Of a stretch of DNA of 64,000 nucleotides, positions 61,201-64,000 are shown in pieces. Source of the DNA: Pomphorhynchus laevis (lineage: Eukaryota > Acanthocephala > Palaeacanthocephala > Echinorhynchida > Pomphorhynchidae). Every line of letters begins with the position of its first letter. Position 1 is the stretch's first letter. The stretch spans positions 1 through 64,000 of the forward strand of contig WNNJ02003697.1 in NCBI GenBank assembly GCA_012934845.2, written 5' to 3'. Both the position numbers and the translations under genes were made by a program. The notes beneath the pieces were generated by a model. It was not told the origin of the DNA. It saw only the letters and a program-made list of their open reading frames with translations, and ran no database searches.

Positions 61201-64000
61201 CTTGAATCATGTCCGAAATACCTCATTGACATATCAAAACTCAAATTGCACATATTAAGTCTAGTAATTTTAATTCACAAAATCATAAAATTTAACTAAA
61301 AAACCAATCAGTGGCATTATAATTGTTATAAAGATAGATTTTCAATCAACACAATAAATTTGCATGTACATGGAACATTTATTTAATTTGTTTAATATAA
61401 ATTTGTACAATAATCATATCATATAAATCTAGATTAAATAATTCAGATTACTTAATTGAAGCTACATCTGTTGACAATAAATAAAATTTGAAATAGAAAA
61501 ATCTTAATTCTAAAAATTATAAGCTAGTATTACTATGAACCAATAAATGGACTGTATTAGAAAAATGATTTGAGGTCATTATGAGTAACTGCTATGTTAA
61601 TACTAAATTTTTGCCCCGTCTATGCAATGTGTTGTGTTATATATTTTGGTGCATGTACTAATAATCTGTAAAACTAATGAAACTAATAAAACTCACGAGT
61701 AATAATATATAGGTATAACATAAAGGTAAATTTAATTATTAGCACAAATATATTGAAACTGAAAAGATTAGTTGAAAATTTAATAATCTTAAATAATGAT
61801 AATCTTAAATATAGCAAAATGAACAACGTAACTTTACGTATTAGTAAAATACATGTATACACAGTAGTGTTGATATAAAATATTACTTTAACCTGCTATT
61901 GTATCGGATCGAGGAAAAGCCAAATCTAAACACGCATCATTTCCTTTTAAAATACTGTTCTTTTTATTCAGATATTAAAAATATCTAAATATTTTATATT
62001 TCAACTTATTCGTAATAGACTATTTAAATTAAATTATTATTATAGAACTGCTTTTTAATATATTAAAAGTTTTGATTCACTAAATCAACGAATAAAATAT
62101 GTGACATTAAATTGTAAATACGCATAATATAACTTCCTATTTTTACAAATCAAAGATCATATCAAATAAAATGTGATTGCTGTAAACACAATAAAAACCA
62201 AATATCAGATAAGATAACTGAGTTTACGTATTTTACACTATTTATTAAAATAAATAAAATAAATTACAAATAATTATATAAGATTTACACAATTTATGAG
62301 ACGATTTATACAATTTATCAAACGTTCTCTTGTATTTATCTTTTTTTTGTACAAATAAAATATTAAATCAAAAAAATTATGAAACTCAAAAGTCGAAACA
62401 AGATGGAGTCAGTTTATGTGTTTAGTCTTACCGATTCCTTCAATCAAAATTAAAATTTAAAATAAAAGTCAATTTTTATGAATTGACTAATAAATAATAT
62501 AGGATGTATTCGAATAAGGATTAGAGGTCATCAGAAGGAACTGCTATATTATCAGGCTTGGACCCCTTTTCCTCAACCTAACATAGCAGCGGGACGAAAT
62601 ACATGCTAACGATGTATTTTCTTTAATAAAATTTGATTATCTAGTGTACCTTATGAAAAAACATAAGATACAGAAGGTATAATAGAAGGTACTAAAATGA
62701 TATAACATTTTAAGCTTATTCTAATTTACAATTTTAAAGATAATGCATTACAATTTTTCGAAAGAAAATAAATCGTATAATGTTTTCGTATTTTACATTT
62801 CTACATATAACTGTTGGATGATCGATTAGTAAAATGCTTCTTGGGAGAATTTGTCAGGCAGCGGATTTGTTCGGAATGAGTAGAAGTTAATAAAACACAA
62901 ATTCAGTATTCACTTATTATCAGCTGTTAACTAATCAATTAAAAATTAACGTATTTATCGAATTAGCAATCAAACGGATAATCGCTAGTAGAATTAGGTC
63001 AATAATGTAGGTATGACAACATATTTATTCGCGAATCAAGGATAAAATCCATAATATAACATTCAAAAACATCAATAAAACAGACGTATTTGTAATTCAA
63101 ACTTAAAAGTATGCTGATTTTAAGTTACTGAAAACCATATAAATTTCTGGCAATGATTGAAATTTTTTTCAAAGTGTTATTGTGACGATGATAGATATAT
63201 TAGCTCAAACACAAGATAATTATGATAAATTTAAATTTAGCAATACATAATGGTTAATTGTTCGATTTAGTAAAAACAATATAAATAAATATTAAATGTT
63301 CTAATAGATTAAATTATAATTAATGAGAGAAAAATTAGTAACATAGATGTTTGACTACACAGCTCAATTAACCGAAGTTTTAAAAGTATCACCTTCAGCA
63401 ATTACTCAATTTATGAGAAACACGTAAATAAACTTTAGACAAATTGACGAATACCTTAGTACAAAGTGTAATCGATGCACAATTTTTTAGAAGGACGGAA
63501 GCCGGAGAAACGTGACCAGTCATTGCAGCCAAATGCAGCGAAGTAGATCCACCTTTCGTCATTGTATCAATAGAAGCTGAATGCTGCAACAAAAATACGA
63601 GGCACTCGGTTAAACCCAAATATGTGGAAATGTGTAATGCGGTTTGGTTATTATCCGCAGCAGCGTCGATATCCGCACCAGATTGTAATAAAAGCTGTAT
63701 TGAATGCAGCTGGTTGCATCGCGTAGCCATATGCAAGGGTGTTTCACCGCGAATTGTCCGGGCACTGATATTTGAGTTGTTTTCCAGCAGAAGTGAAATA
63801 ATACTTAGCGCTCCCATATATGCAGCAACGTGTAATGGTGTAAGACCGGACTAAATTTCAGATCACAAATGTATATCCTCTATGCAATAGCGATTTGTTA
63901 CCTCAGTAACAGAATCAATGGTTGCACCTGTTTTTATCAGAAGTTGAGCGATTTGAAAATGTGCTTTTTTGCAGGCAATGTGCAACGGAGTAAATCCACT
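3839..64000 (-). CDS. Ank: Ankyrin gene, interior part (14 exons)
   Basis: Ankyrin is a membrane-skeleton adaptor: its repeats bind membrane proteins and its first ZU5 domain binds beta-spectrin. Exons on the minus strand are 64000-63902 (open at the window edge), 63850-63455, 60778-60680, 53950-53753, 46022-45825, 39676-39578, 39530-39432, 36792-36643, 36578-36521, 29149-29013, 17273-17098, 10761-10528, 7220-7060 and 4285-3839. All introns are GT/AG and all phases agree (0 through the repeats, then 1, 0, 2, 2, 1), giving about 850 codons. The order is repeats 12-24, linker, ZU5, second ZU5 part, as in vertebrate ANK1. Introns reach 11.7 kb and hold all the mobile elements here. Start codon, repeats 1-11, UPA and death domains are outside the window. 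Family assignment is firm; exon edges are by eye. Confidence 0.93.
4286..7059. other. Ankyrin intron, mostly unassigned
   Basis: The intron lies between the two ZU5 exons. It contains a short tandem repeat at about 5729-5800 (19-bp unit around AAAATTGCTGTATAATCTA, about three copies). The stretch 5880-6250 is less AT-rich and could be an old element remnant, but no domain is recognisable. Confidence 0.6.
7060..7220 (-). CDS. Ank: Ankyrin exon: end of first ZU5 domain
   Basis: The exon completes a Ser codon and reads [20 protein letters not shown], then [13 protein letters not shown]. This corresponds to vertebrate GPVIVEIPHFGS..GKERE and LRSENGETWKEH. Length 161 nt, acceptor TTTAG, donor GTAACC, phase 2 in and 1 out. 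The tail ([17 protein letters not shown]) is the variable segment between the two ZU5 domains. Confidence 0.94.
7221..8929. other. Ankyrin intron, unassigned part
   Basis: AT-rich sequence, except for a patch near 8092-8215 with an open minus-strand frame that does not fit the ankyrin reading phase (see findings). No repeat or element end is seen before the Naiad terminus near 8930. Confidence 0.6.
8930..10318 (-). mobile_element. Naiad-type Penelope-like element, 5'-truncated minus copy
   Basis: This minus-strand copy has the same RT, 3' region and terminal CAGCTAACTGAGTCTACGTA as the other copies. The RT coding part lies at about 10318-9305 and is almost identical in protein to the plus copy at 770-2446, but internally deleted. 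The 3' region with the hammerhead-like fold is at about 9140-9240. It is truncated at its 5' end and inserted between the two exons of the first ZU5 domain. Confidence 0.8.
10528..10761 (-). CDS. Ank: Ankyrin exon: first ZU5 domain (spectrin binding), N-terminal part
   Basis: The 234-nt exon reads [20 protein letters not shown], then [14 protein letters not shown] and [13 protein letters not shown]. Vertebrate ankyrins have FLVSFMVDARGG..RG.RH.G, IPP and PTRITCRL at the same places, so this is the start of the beta-spectrin-binding ZU5 domain. Acceptor ATTTAG, donor GTAAGA, phase 2 at both ends. The local base composition is clearly less AT-rich than the introns. Confidence 0.94.
10762..12387. 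other. Ankyrin intron, unassigned
   Basis: AT-rich sequence upstream of the ZU5 exon, ending at the LINE target-site duplication at 12388. I see no gene, structured repeat or element end in it. Confidence 0.6.
12523..13713 (+). CDS. LINE-B ORF1 (gag-like zinc-knuckle protein), interrupted
   Basis: One frame runs from Met 12523 to 13713, with a single in-frame TAA at about 13364-13366. The protein has an N-terminal region shared with LINE-A ORF1, then zinc-knuckle clusters: [15 protein letters not shown] (CX2CX4HX4C) and [14 protein letters not shown], with a Cys-rich spacer. This arrangement is typical of ORF1 in Jockey/I-type LINEs, where the protein binds element RNA. A basic C-terminal tail (PKSKKRG) follows. 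Confidence 0.8.
13724..14531 (+). repeat. 808-bp duplicated segment, first copy
   Basis: It is equal in length to 15809-16616 and nearly identical in sequence. It contains the ORF2 3' end, 3' UTR, 3' target-site duplication and 125 bp of host flank up to TTTGCG. Only a handful of substitutions separate the copies. Confidence 0.88.
13795..14265 (+). pseudogene. Detached 3' end of LINE-B ORF2
   Basis: The 156 codons duplicate the C-terminal part of the ORF2 copy ending at 16350 ([11 protein letters not shown] to VDLRP), with almost no differences. It directly follows ORF1, with most of ORF2 missing between. The RT catalytic motifs are not included, so it cannot be functional. Confidence 0.85.
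14532..16350 (+). pseudogene. LINE-B ORF2 (RT), 5'-truncated
   Basis: The reading frame resumes at [16 protein letters not shown], equivalent to about residue 214 of LINE-A ORF2, and runs to VDLRP at 16350. One in-frame TAG lies at 15307-15309. RT motifs visible: [29 protein letters not shown] and [11 protein letters not shown], followed by [10 protein letters not shown]. The APE-type endonuclease that should precede it is absent in this copy. Many residues match LINE-A, so the two elements are close relatives. Confidence 0.85.
15809..16616 (+). repeat. 808-bp duplicated segment, second copy
   Basis: Second copy of the segment at 13724-14531. After TTTGCG (16611-16616) the sequence continues into ordinary intron, so this copy keeps the original host context on its right side. 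Confidence 0.88.
17098..17273 (-). CDS. Ank: Ankyrin exon: linker
   Basis: The exon is 176 nt, with acceptor TTTCAG and donor GTAAAT, ending in phase 2. It begins [12 protein letters not shown] and ends [10 protein letters not shown]. The split Lys codon (AA then A) is completed by the next exon, which then reads directly into the FLVSF start of ZU5. It is low-complexity and polar, as expected for this linker. Confidence 0.75.
17274..21399. other. Ankyrin intron, unassigned
   Basis: AT-rich sequence with little structure. A small GC-rich patch lies at about 17960-18020. A near-duplicate 16-18 bp motif around GTAACAATTTCAGCACC occurs at about 19380-19450. No coding region is supported. Confidence 0.6.
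21400..22130 (-). mobile_element. LINE remnant (3' half of RT), decayed
   Basis: The minus strand encodes [19 protein letters not shown] and [14 protein letters not shown], matching [19 protein letters not shown] and [14 protein letters not shown] of LINE-A. Upstream on that strand (about 22020-21960) a [12 protein letters not shown] RT motif is still readable. Many changes mark it as older than LINE-A and LINE-B. No clear 5' part is seen. Confidence 0.8.
22131..23459. other. Ankyrin intron, unassigned, one strong hairpin
   Basis: AT-rich intron. The only clear structure is a perfect 15-bp inverted repeat, ACCTCGGCAGGCGAT (22293-22307) with its complement at 22315-22329 around a 7-base spacer. 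Confidence 0.7.
22293..22329. repeat. GC-rich perfect hairpin
   Basis: Arms of 15 bp (22293-22307 and 22315-22329) with a 7-base loop stand out in an AT-rich intron. It may be a remnant of a foldback element; function unknown. Confidence 0.75.
23460..25770. repeat. 17-bp minisatellite with 272-bp higher-order repeat
   Basis: About 135 copies of a 17-bp unit, ACGTCGTTATAATATCA and variants. From about 25163 to 25745 the unit is the homogeneous variant ACGTCGTTATAATGTGA; the left part is mainly the ATATCA variant. The marker variant GAACGTCCTTATAAT recurs at 23511, 23783 and 24055, exactly 272 bp (16 units) apart, showing higher-order duplication. The array sits in the 11.7-kb linker intron of the ankyrin gene and has no coding content. 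Confidence 0.95.
25771..28265. other. Ankyrin intron with a small Naiad RT remnant
   Basis: AT-rich sequence. At about 27420-27535 on the plus strand, KQIVKYIN and a following [13 protein letters not shown] stretch match the C-terminus of the Naiad RT, so a decayed fragment is present. A GATAAAGATAT-rich stretch lies at 27810-27900. Nothing else is recognised. Confidence 0.6.
28266..28562. mobile_element. Foldback (palindromic MITE-like) element, 297 bp
   Basis: The element begins CCGGTTAATATCCAGGGAAT and ends with the inverse complement. The arms are about 145 bp each, roughly 90% matched, nearly meeting in the middle (about 28410-28420). CATG flanks both ends (28262-28265 and 28563-28566) and may be a 4-bp target duplication, although it is itself palindromic. 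No coding capacity, so it would need a transposase elsewhere. Confidence 0.8.
29013..29149 (-). CDS. Ank: Ankyrin exon: linker
   Basis: The exon is 137 nt and starts with the two bases that complete the split Ala codon (acceptor TAAAG). It encodes [13 protein letters not shown], later [15 protein letters not shown], and ends in phase 0 at a consensus GTAAGT donor. There is no recognised domain; the polar, acidic composition fits the poorly conserved ankyrin linker. Support is from phase and splice signals. Confidence 0.72.
29150..31289. other. Ankyrin intron, unassigned
   Basis: AT-rich sequence. At about 29690-29740 a TTTCGGCTG...CAGCCCTTTTCAAT motif resembles the CGGCCGAAGCCTTTTTCAAT end motif of the Penelope element at 46220-49940 and may be a remnant. 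A direct duplication, CATATATCGATTAAAGTATAT, occurs at about 30258 and 30299. Confidence 0.5.
31290..31690 (+). mobile_element. LINE 3'-end remnant
   Basis: The sequence from GTCATTACGTGGGAGTGCTC onward aligns with the LINE-A ORF2 C-terminal coding region (the [20 protein letters not shown] part) and the TTCAGTCGGAAGGCG stretch. It ends with GTTATTAAGAAAATCTATTA, close to the LINE-A 3' end. Frames are disrupted, so it is an old 5'-truncated copy. Confidence 0.75.
32200..35520 (-). mobile_element. Decayed RT element with restriction-like endonuclease tail
   Basis: On the minus strand, in order: a Cys-rich N-terminus ([19 protein letters not shown] near 35400), RT core with [20 protein letters not shown] (about 34320), a DTSNAFN-type motif A (about 34100), RWYADDA motif C (about 33850), and a tail with [10 protein letters not shown] plus a later E-x-FIPVMFS stretch (about 32720-32580) that resembles a PD-(D/E)XK nuclease. 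The A/T-rich tract near 32215-32250 would be its 3' tail. The RT type is shared by many unclassified invertebrate proteins; I place it with early-branching LINEs only tentatively. Coding is broken into at least five pieces. Confidence 0.65.
35521..36520. other. Intron with small palindromic repeats and a Naiad 3'-end fragment
   Basis: Repeated ATTATCTAATAT motifs lie at 35600-35660. An inverted repeat (TTGTGTTTTGTTTCCTGCGG near 35758, complement near 35840-35862) suggests a short MITE. A hairpin, TTAGTTGGTTGT with its complement, is at about 35883-35914. From about 36090 to 36300 on the plus strand the sequence matches the Naiad 3' region after CTGATGA (TTATTTATTAGTCAATTCAT). Confidence 0.6.
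36521..36578 (-). CDS. Ank: Ankyrin exon: acidic linker
   Basis: A 58-nt exon encodes [19 protein letters not shown] plus one extra base (phase 1 end, donor GTATTT, acceptor CCTAG). The acidic DSDDES stretch resembles the acidic segment between repeats and ZU5 in other ankyrins. Phase compatibility with both neighbours is the main support. Confidence 0.75.
36643..36792 (-). CDS. Ank: Ankyrin exon: repeat 24 and start of linker
   Basis: The exon is 150 nt, 50 codons, phase 0. It begins [14 protein letters not shown] and continues [12 protein letters not shown], matching the last capping repeat of ankyrins (the NTALAIAKRLGYISVVD region). The C-terminal half is polar linker ending TSQQIVQ before a GTAATT donor. 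Confidence 0.88.
36793..39431. other. Ankyrin intron, unassigned
   Basis: AT-rich sequence between repeat 23 and repeat 24 exons. I see no element ends, tandem repeats or recognisable coding. The open stretch near 37462-37665 has no known motif. Confidence 0.6.
39432..39530 (-). CDS. Ank: Ankyrin exon: repeat 23 (divergent)
   Basis: A 99-nt phase-0 exon begins [15 protein letters not shown] and ends DHVTK before a GTAAGT donor. Position matches vertebrate repeat 23 (GYTPLHQAAQQGH), but the usual His and the QAAQQGH helix are replaced. The reading frame and splice sites are intact, so this looks like divergence rather than decay. Confidence 0.9.
39578..39676 (-). CDS. Ank: Ankyrin exon: repeat 22
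   Basis: A 99-nt phase-0 exon encodes [20 protein letters not shown] and ends EAETN before a GTAAGC donor. It corresponds to vertebrate repeat 22 (MGYTPLHV..HYGN). A 47-bp intron follows, one of two very short introns in the gene here. Confidence 0.92.
40225..40510 (+). mobile_element. Naiad 3'-end fragment
   Basis: The fragment matches the 3' region of the copy at 521-2830: GAGGCTAAAACCTGACAGCATAGC..., TTATTTATTAGTCAATTCAT, and the terminal ACTCAGTTAGCTGATTTGAT. It is 5'-truncated and somewhat diverged. Preceding sequence (40150-40220) has short palindromes around GGGTCATATATATGACC. Confidence 0.75.
40952..42182 (+). CDS. LINE-A ORF1 (zinc-knuckle protein), one frame change
   Basis: The first part (40952-41308) and the second (41292-42182) are in different frames and meet at a run of seven T at 41300-41306, so one T gained there is the simplest reading. 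Zinc knuckles: [15 protein letters not shown], then a CGVC...CKC cluster and [15 protein letters not shown]. The C-terminus is basic and Pro/Gly-rich ([20 protein letters not shown]). The protein should coat the element RNA. The frame change could be natural in this copy or a sequencing error. Confidence 0.82.
42216..44675 (+). CDS. LINE-A ORF2: APE endonuclease and reverse transcriptase
   Basis: 819 codons, uninterrupted. Residues about 8-215 form an APE-type endonuclease: [32 protein letters not shown] and [10 protein letters not shown] (the SDH-like catalytic end). The RT spans about residues 440-720: [23 protein letters not shown] with catalytic D532, [24 protein letters not shown] with D621/D622, and [10 protein letters not shown]. 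The protein ends shortly after (QIPLDLMP), with no RNase H. It should nick target DNA and prime cDNA synthesis. Being fully open and flanked by target duplications, it may encode an active enzyme. Confidence 0.92.
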   Translation: MQSTREPFSLNVLQWNSGGTSALRLLSGIDTDVIVLQETRSIRLPQDITRFIPKHICSHYTPYLAPPHSSSSQGLLTLVKCSLRSSLLLNYSCPAMSCLVVSLSKNGKRLSLANVYIRPGEIHKNRDLLDSIIDSGYDMILGDFNDRTGRWINAALRRARNGYLIHKPPSPTFHCTSTNSILDILLLHSRWLLKPLCTEQSRQQLSTSHDLIRWRIEEDMLLRRRFHFDPIRVAFFQAAIQLFPRIGNESLTEFNTYLFSQATAILSTTYKGRIYNPTPTKLKVLAKLLNLPNLSASAKQALSNEYWSTRYRFQLSRDRTSIARLNPSQSSFWKIFKKEKFVCWKDRALSWIGNVGLDKVLEESLALHNYGATQSPQPIPPWCNFRSRDLSVTDILNSWGPLPGTSKSVVPLSSRVCQLLTADQRREVAVTMLLASPSDVAGINISKRVFIPKKKSCSCPKDLRPISIQNSLVSIYEKALARKIRDHLSRRNLIPPGFHGFVKGRSVHSAVGELEQFCRENSHRLVVAIFLDFSAAFDRISIPFVISSLRSLGLPARIVNRVEILLYTKRFYYEDDPDARQFYPITGVPQGSPLSPILYLAASINLFKIFKREQRLVVYADDTTALFSGHRCKDVVSDISRFFLRLKDQLPKSNLILNSAKSQAVVFHGTTATKKKLKRLALSALSSIFASEPLPTFTCRVKYLGFTVTVNWSAKADLDRLKRILRKARWALKRAQHLSLKGKTQVRLWGTWAISGLVFFSRGRPPEQRLRFLKLLVSRLPSIVRADWILRGVKDPGWFSRKAACWIGWGAQIPLDLMP
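44813..45824. other. Ankyrin intron, unassigned
   Basis: AT-rich sequence between the LINE-A insertion and the repeat 20-21 exon. No repeat or coding region is recognised. Confidence 0.6.
45825..46022 (-). CDS. Ank: Ankyrin exon: repeats 20-21
   Basis: The exon is 198 nt, two repeats, phase 0. Repeat 20 begins [20 protein letters not shown], very close to vertebrate repeat 20. Repeat 21 begins [16 protein letters not shown] and ends SRTE before a GTAGGA donor. The acceptor is TATTAAG. Confidence 0.93.
46941..48890 (-). pseudogene. Penelope-type RT coding region
   Basis: The minus strand carries an N-terminal piece starting [12 protein letters not shown], then [20 protein letters not shown] (the K-hH motif of Penelope-like RTs), [12 protein letters not shown] (motif A), [14 protein letters not shown] (motif B), [12 protein letters not shown] (motif C) and [10 protein letters not shown]. 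The order is that of canonical Penelope elements, with GIY-YIG following at the C-terminus, unlike the Naiad copies in this window. It is not open throughout (a few breaks), so this copy is probably inactive. Confidence 0.85.
49367..49780 (+). pseudogene. GIY-YIG endonuclease domain, inverted duplicate
   Basis: The plus-strand frame reads [19 protein letters not shown], then [20 protein letters not shown], the GIY-YIG nuclease core of Penelope elements (Y-I then Y-V-G, followed by the conserved Arg). The same sequence is present on the minus strand at about 48990-49340 and about 46370-46740. Here it is part of the pseudo-LTR block, separated from any RT. Confidence 0.8.
49943..49992. repeat. 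Perfect 20-bp hairpin next to the Penelope palindrome
   Basis: CTGTGGTATTGAACCGGTTG (49943-49962) and its complement (49973-49992) flank a 10-base spacer. A third partial copy of the motif, ACAACCGGTTCAATACC, follows at about 50001-50017. It marks the point where the plus-strand Penelope copy loses similarity. Confidence 0.8.
50157..50244 (+). ncRNA. Hammerhead-like ribozyme core, permuted strand order, single copy
   Basis: All core parts are present: GAAA 50164-50167, CTGATGA 50191-50197, GUC 50237-50239. Stem II: 50198-50205 with 50157-50163 (seven pairs, one bulged U). Stem III: ACGACCA 50167-50173 with TGGTCGT 50232-50238 (seven pairs). Stem I: TTCTA 50186-50190 with TAGAA 50240-50244 (five pairs). 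Extra helix: GTACC 50178-50182 with GGTAC 50207-50211. Strand order matches 122-194, though the stems share no sequence with it. A competing hairpin (GATGAGT with ACTCATC) overlaps the core. Confidence 0.65.
50245..51419. other. Intron sequence, unassigned
   Basis: Mostly AT-rich. An open stretch at 50680-50952 (plus) encodes [20 protein letters not shown] and is locally less AT-rich, but matches nothing I know. It could be an old element fragment. Confidence 0.5.
51420..51870 (-). mobile_element. Penelope-like GIY-YIG remnant, decayed
   Basis: On the minus strand the pieces [47 protein letters not shown] and [20 protein letters not shown] follow the pattern of a retroelement GIY-YIG domain (Cys-rich entry, I-G-Q-T, then a helix ending in acidic residues). 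Several breaks separate them. It differs from both the Naiad nuclease at 58547-58855 and the Penelope nuclease at 49367-49780. Confidence 0.6.
51945..52760 (-). mobile_element. Naiad-type element fragment (RT C-terminus and 3' end)
   Basis: The minus strand carries the RT C-terminus ([39 protein letters not shown]) followed by the structured 3' region (about 52170-52240) and terminal TAAGCTAACTGAGTCTACGT near 51950. It is very similar to the copy at 521-2830 but lacks most of the RT. Confidence 0.8.
52761..53752. other. Ankyrin intron, unassigned
   Basis: AT-rich sequence between a Naiad fragment and the repeat 18-19 exon. No element or gene is recognised. Confidence 0.6.
53753..53950 (-). 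CDS. Ank: Ankyrin exon: repeats 18-19
   Basis: The exon is 198 nt, two repeats, phase 0 at both ends. Repeat 18 begins [12 protein letters not shown] and ends with a SPDNPAF segment that resembles the SPHSPAW of human ANK1 repeat 18. Repeat 19 begins [20 protein letters not shown]. Acceptor CTTTAG and donor GTATGT are clear. Confidence 0.93.
54653..55170. repeat. Direct and inverted repeat cluster (foldback-like)
   Basis: Three direct copies of a roughly 110-140 bp unit (GGAATATTTGTGAATGGTTT, GCCAAAAAACGTTAA, ATTGTGGACATCGTCAG) occupy 54653-54990. An inverted fourth copy follows at about 55050-55165. The junction is a palindrome around TATATCTCAAACTTTTTTTA (about 54997-55052). This is a foldback-type element with a tandemly expanded arm. 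Confidence 0.8.
55320..55610 (-). mobile_element. Naiad 3'-end fragment
   Basis: The minus strand matches the Naiad 3' region: TGTTATGTTGGGTCGAGGAA, AAACCTGGTAATATAGTAA, CTGATGACCTATG. It is diverged from the copies at 521 and 8930, so probably older. No coding part beyond a few C-terminal codons. Confidence 0.7.
55629..55747. mobile_element. MITE, 119 bp, terminal inverted repeats, TA flanks
   Basis: Ends AGCCCGAC...GTCGGGCT continue inward as imperfect inverted repeats of about 36 bp (AAAGAATGACGAATGC... on the left). TA flanks both sides (55627-55628 and 55748-55749). Size, inverted ends and TA flanks fit a Tc1/mariner-related non-autonomous element. Confidence 0.75.
56405..56480 (+). ncRNA. 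Hammerhead-like core, family C unit 1 (core mutated)
   Basis: GAAA 56410-56413, CTAATGA 56441-56447 (one base off consensus), extra helix GTATTGG 56426-56432 with CCAATAC 56454-56460, GCGT-A 56470-56474, then CTGCTG 56475-56480, which pairs with the CAGTAG of the other units. Loss of the G in CTGATGA suggests this unit is inactive. Confidence 0.5.
56797..56872 (+). ncRNA. Hammerhead-like core, family C unit 2 (core mutated)
   Basis: CAGTAG 56827-56832 (stem I), CTGATGA 56833-56839, GGTTC 56840-56844 pairing with the GGACC at 56797-56801, CCAATAC 56846-56852, GCGT-A 56862-56866, CTGCCG 56867-56872. The GAAA position reads ATAA here, so activity is unlikely. Confidence 0.5.
57187..57263 (+). 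ncRNA. Hammerhead-like core, family C unit 3
   Basis: GGACC 57187-57191, GAAA 57192-57195, ACGT 57195-57198 with GCGT 57253-57256, GTATTGG 57208-57214 with CCAAATAC (one extra A) 57236-57243, CAGTAG 57217-57222, CTGATGA 57223-57229, GGTCC 57230-57234, GUA ending 57257. The core bases are intact; stem I is weakened on its 3' side (CGGCTG). Confidence 0.52.
57371..58011. other. Intron sequence, unassigned
   Basis: AT-rich stretch between the family C array and the Naiad 5' fragment. No structure or coding is recognised. Confidence 0.6.
58019..58519 (-). pseudogene. Naiad spacer between GIY-YIG and RT (3'-truncated copy)
   Basis: The 166-codon stretch begins [16 protein letters not shown], is rich in Asn and Lys, and ends [15 protein letters not shown]. 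Its last 50 or so residues match the translation of 521-690 ([35 protein letters not shown]). This overlap is what links the nuclease here to the RT at 770-2446 as one element family. No enzymatic motif is seen. Confidence 0.78.
58547..58855 (-). pseudogene. GIY-YIG endonuclease, N-terminal domain of Naiad-type element
   Basis: The frame reads [40 protein letters not shown], then [14 protein letters not shown] followed by Y-I-G-K-T and R-x-x-x-H is the GIY-YIG nuclease core; Cys and His pairs before and after it suggest the zinc-binding motif described for Naiad nucleases. It precedes the spacer ([14 protein letters not shown], 58019-58519) that continues in the 521-2446 copy into RT. The nuclease would nick target DNA. 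Confidence 0.82.
59391..59934. other. Intron sequence, unassigned
   Basis: AT-rich. An open minus-strand stretch at 59614-59838 has no recognisable domain and is probably chance. Confidence 0.55.
59935..60480 (-). mobile_element. Naiad 3'-end fragment
   Basis: From about 60480 to 60330 the minus strand retains RT C-terminal codons ([15 protein letters not shown]), then the 3' region (GCTGCTATGTTGAGTCGAGG, GGGGCCGAAACC, CTGATGACCTCCAATTC) and terminal TCAGCTAACTGAGTCTACGT near 59940. 5'-truncated. Confidence 0.75.
60680..60778 (-). CDS. Ank: Ankyrin exon: repeat 17
   Basis: This 99-nt phase-0 exon encodes [20 protein letters not shown] and ends DLLGR before a GTATGT donor; the acceptor is ATTAAG. 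It matches vertebrate repeat 17 ([13 protein letters not shown]). Joined to the preceding exon, the sequence reads through the CTK/KGF junction that vertebrates also have here. Confidence 0.92.
60779..61434. other. Intron sequence, unassigned
   Basis: AT-rich, with a TTAATTAATTA-rich stretch at 61080-61165. No element or coding is recognised. Confidence 0.6.
61435..61640 (-). mobile_element. Strongly decayed Naiad 3'-end fragment
   Basis: Weak similarity on the minus strand to the 3' region is still visible (TTTGAGGTCATTATGAGTAA, CTGCTATGTTAATACTAAAT, TTGCCCCGTCTATGCAATGT). It is much older than the neighbouring copies. Confidence 0.45.
61641..62204. other. Intron sequence, unassigned
   Basis: AT-rich; nothing recognised before the next Naiad terminus near 62210. 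Confidence 0.6.
62205..62660 (-). mobile_element. Naiad 3'-end fragment
   Basis: The minus strand shows GTCCCGCTGCTATGTTAGGT, GAGGAAAAGGGGTCC, ATATAGCAGTTCCTTCTGAT and terminal GATAACTGAGTTTACGT near 62215. An extra stretch of about 150 bp (62300-62450) sits between the terminus and TTTTATGAATTGACTAATAA, perhaps a small later insertion. Confidence 0.7.
62661..63454. other. Intron sequence, unassigned
   Basis: AT-rich sequence up to the four-repeat ankyrin exon. No element or repeat is recognised. Confidence 0.6.
63455..63850 (-). CDS. Ank: Ankyrin exon: repeats 13-16
   Basis: The exon is 396 nt, exactly four 33-residue repeats, in phase 0 at both ends (acceptor TTTAG, donor GTATTC). The repeats start [38 protein letters not shown] and [13 protein letters not shown]. 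They align in order with vertebrate repeats 13 to 16. Conserved TPLH helix starts are visible in each. An intron of only 51 bp separates it from the exon to the right. Confidence 0.94.
63902..64000 (-). CDS. Ank: Ankyrin exon: repeat 12 (partial at window edge)
   Basis: The 33 codons begin [12 protein letters not shown] and end DSVTE just before a GTAACA donor. This matches vertebrate repeat 12 ([12 protein letters not shown]) closely. The visible part is exactly 99 nt, the usual one-repeat exon size, so the true exon may start at or just beyond position 64000. It ends in phase 0. Confidence 0.9.
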
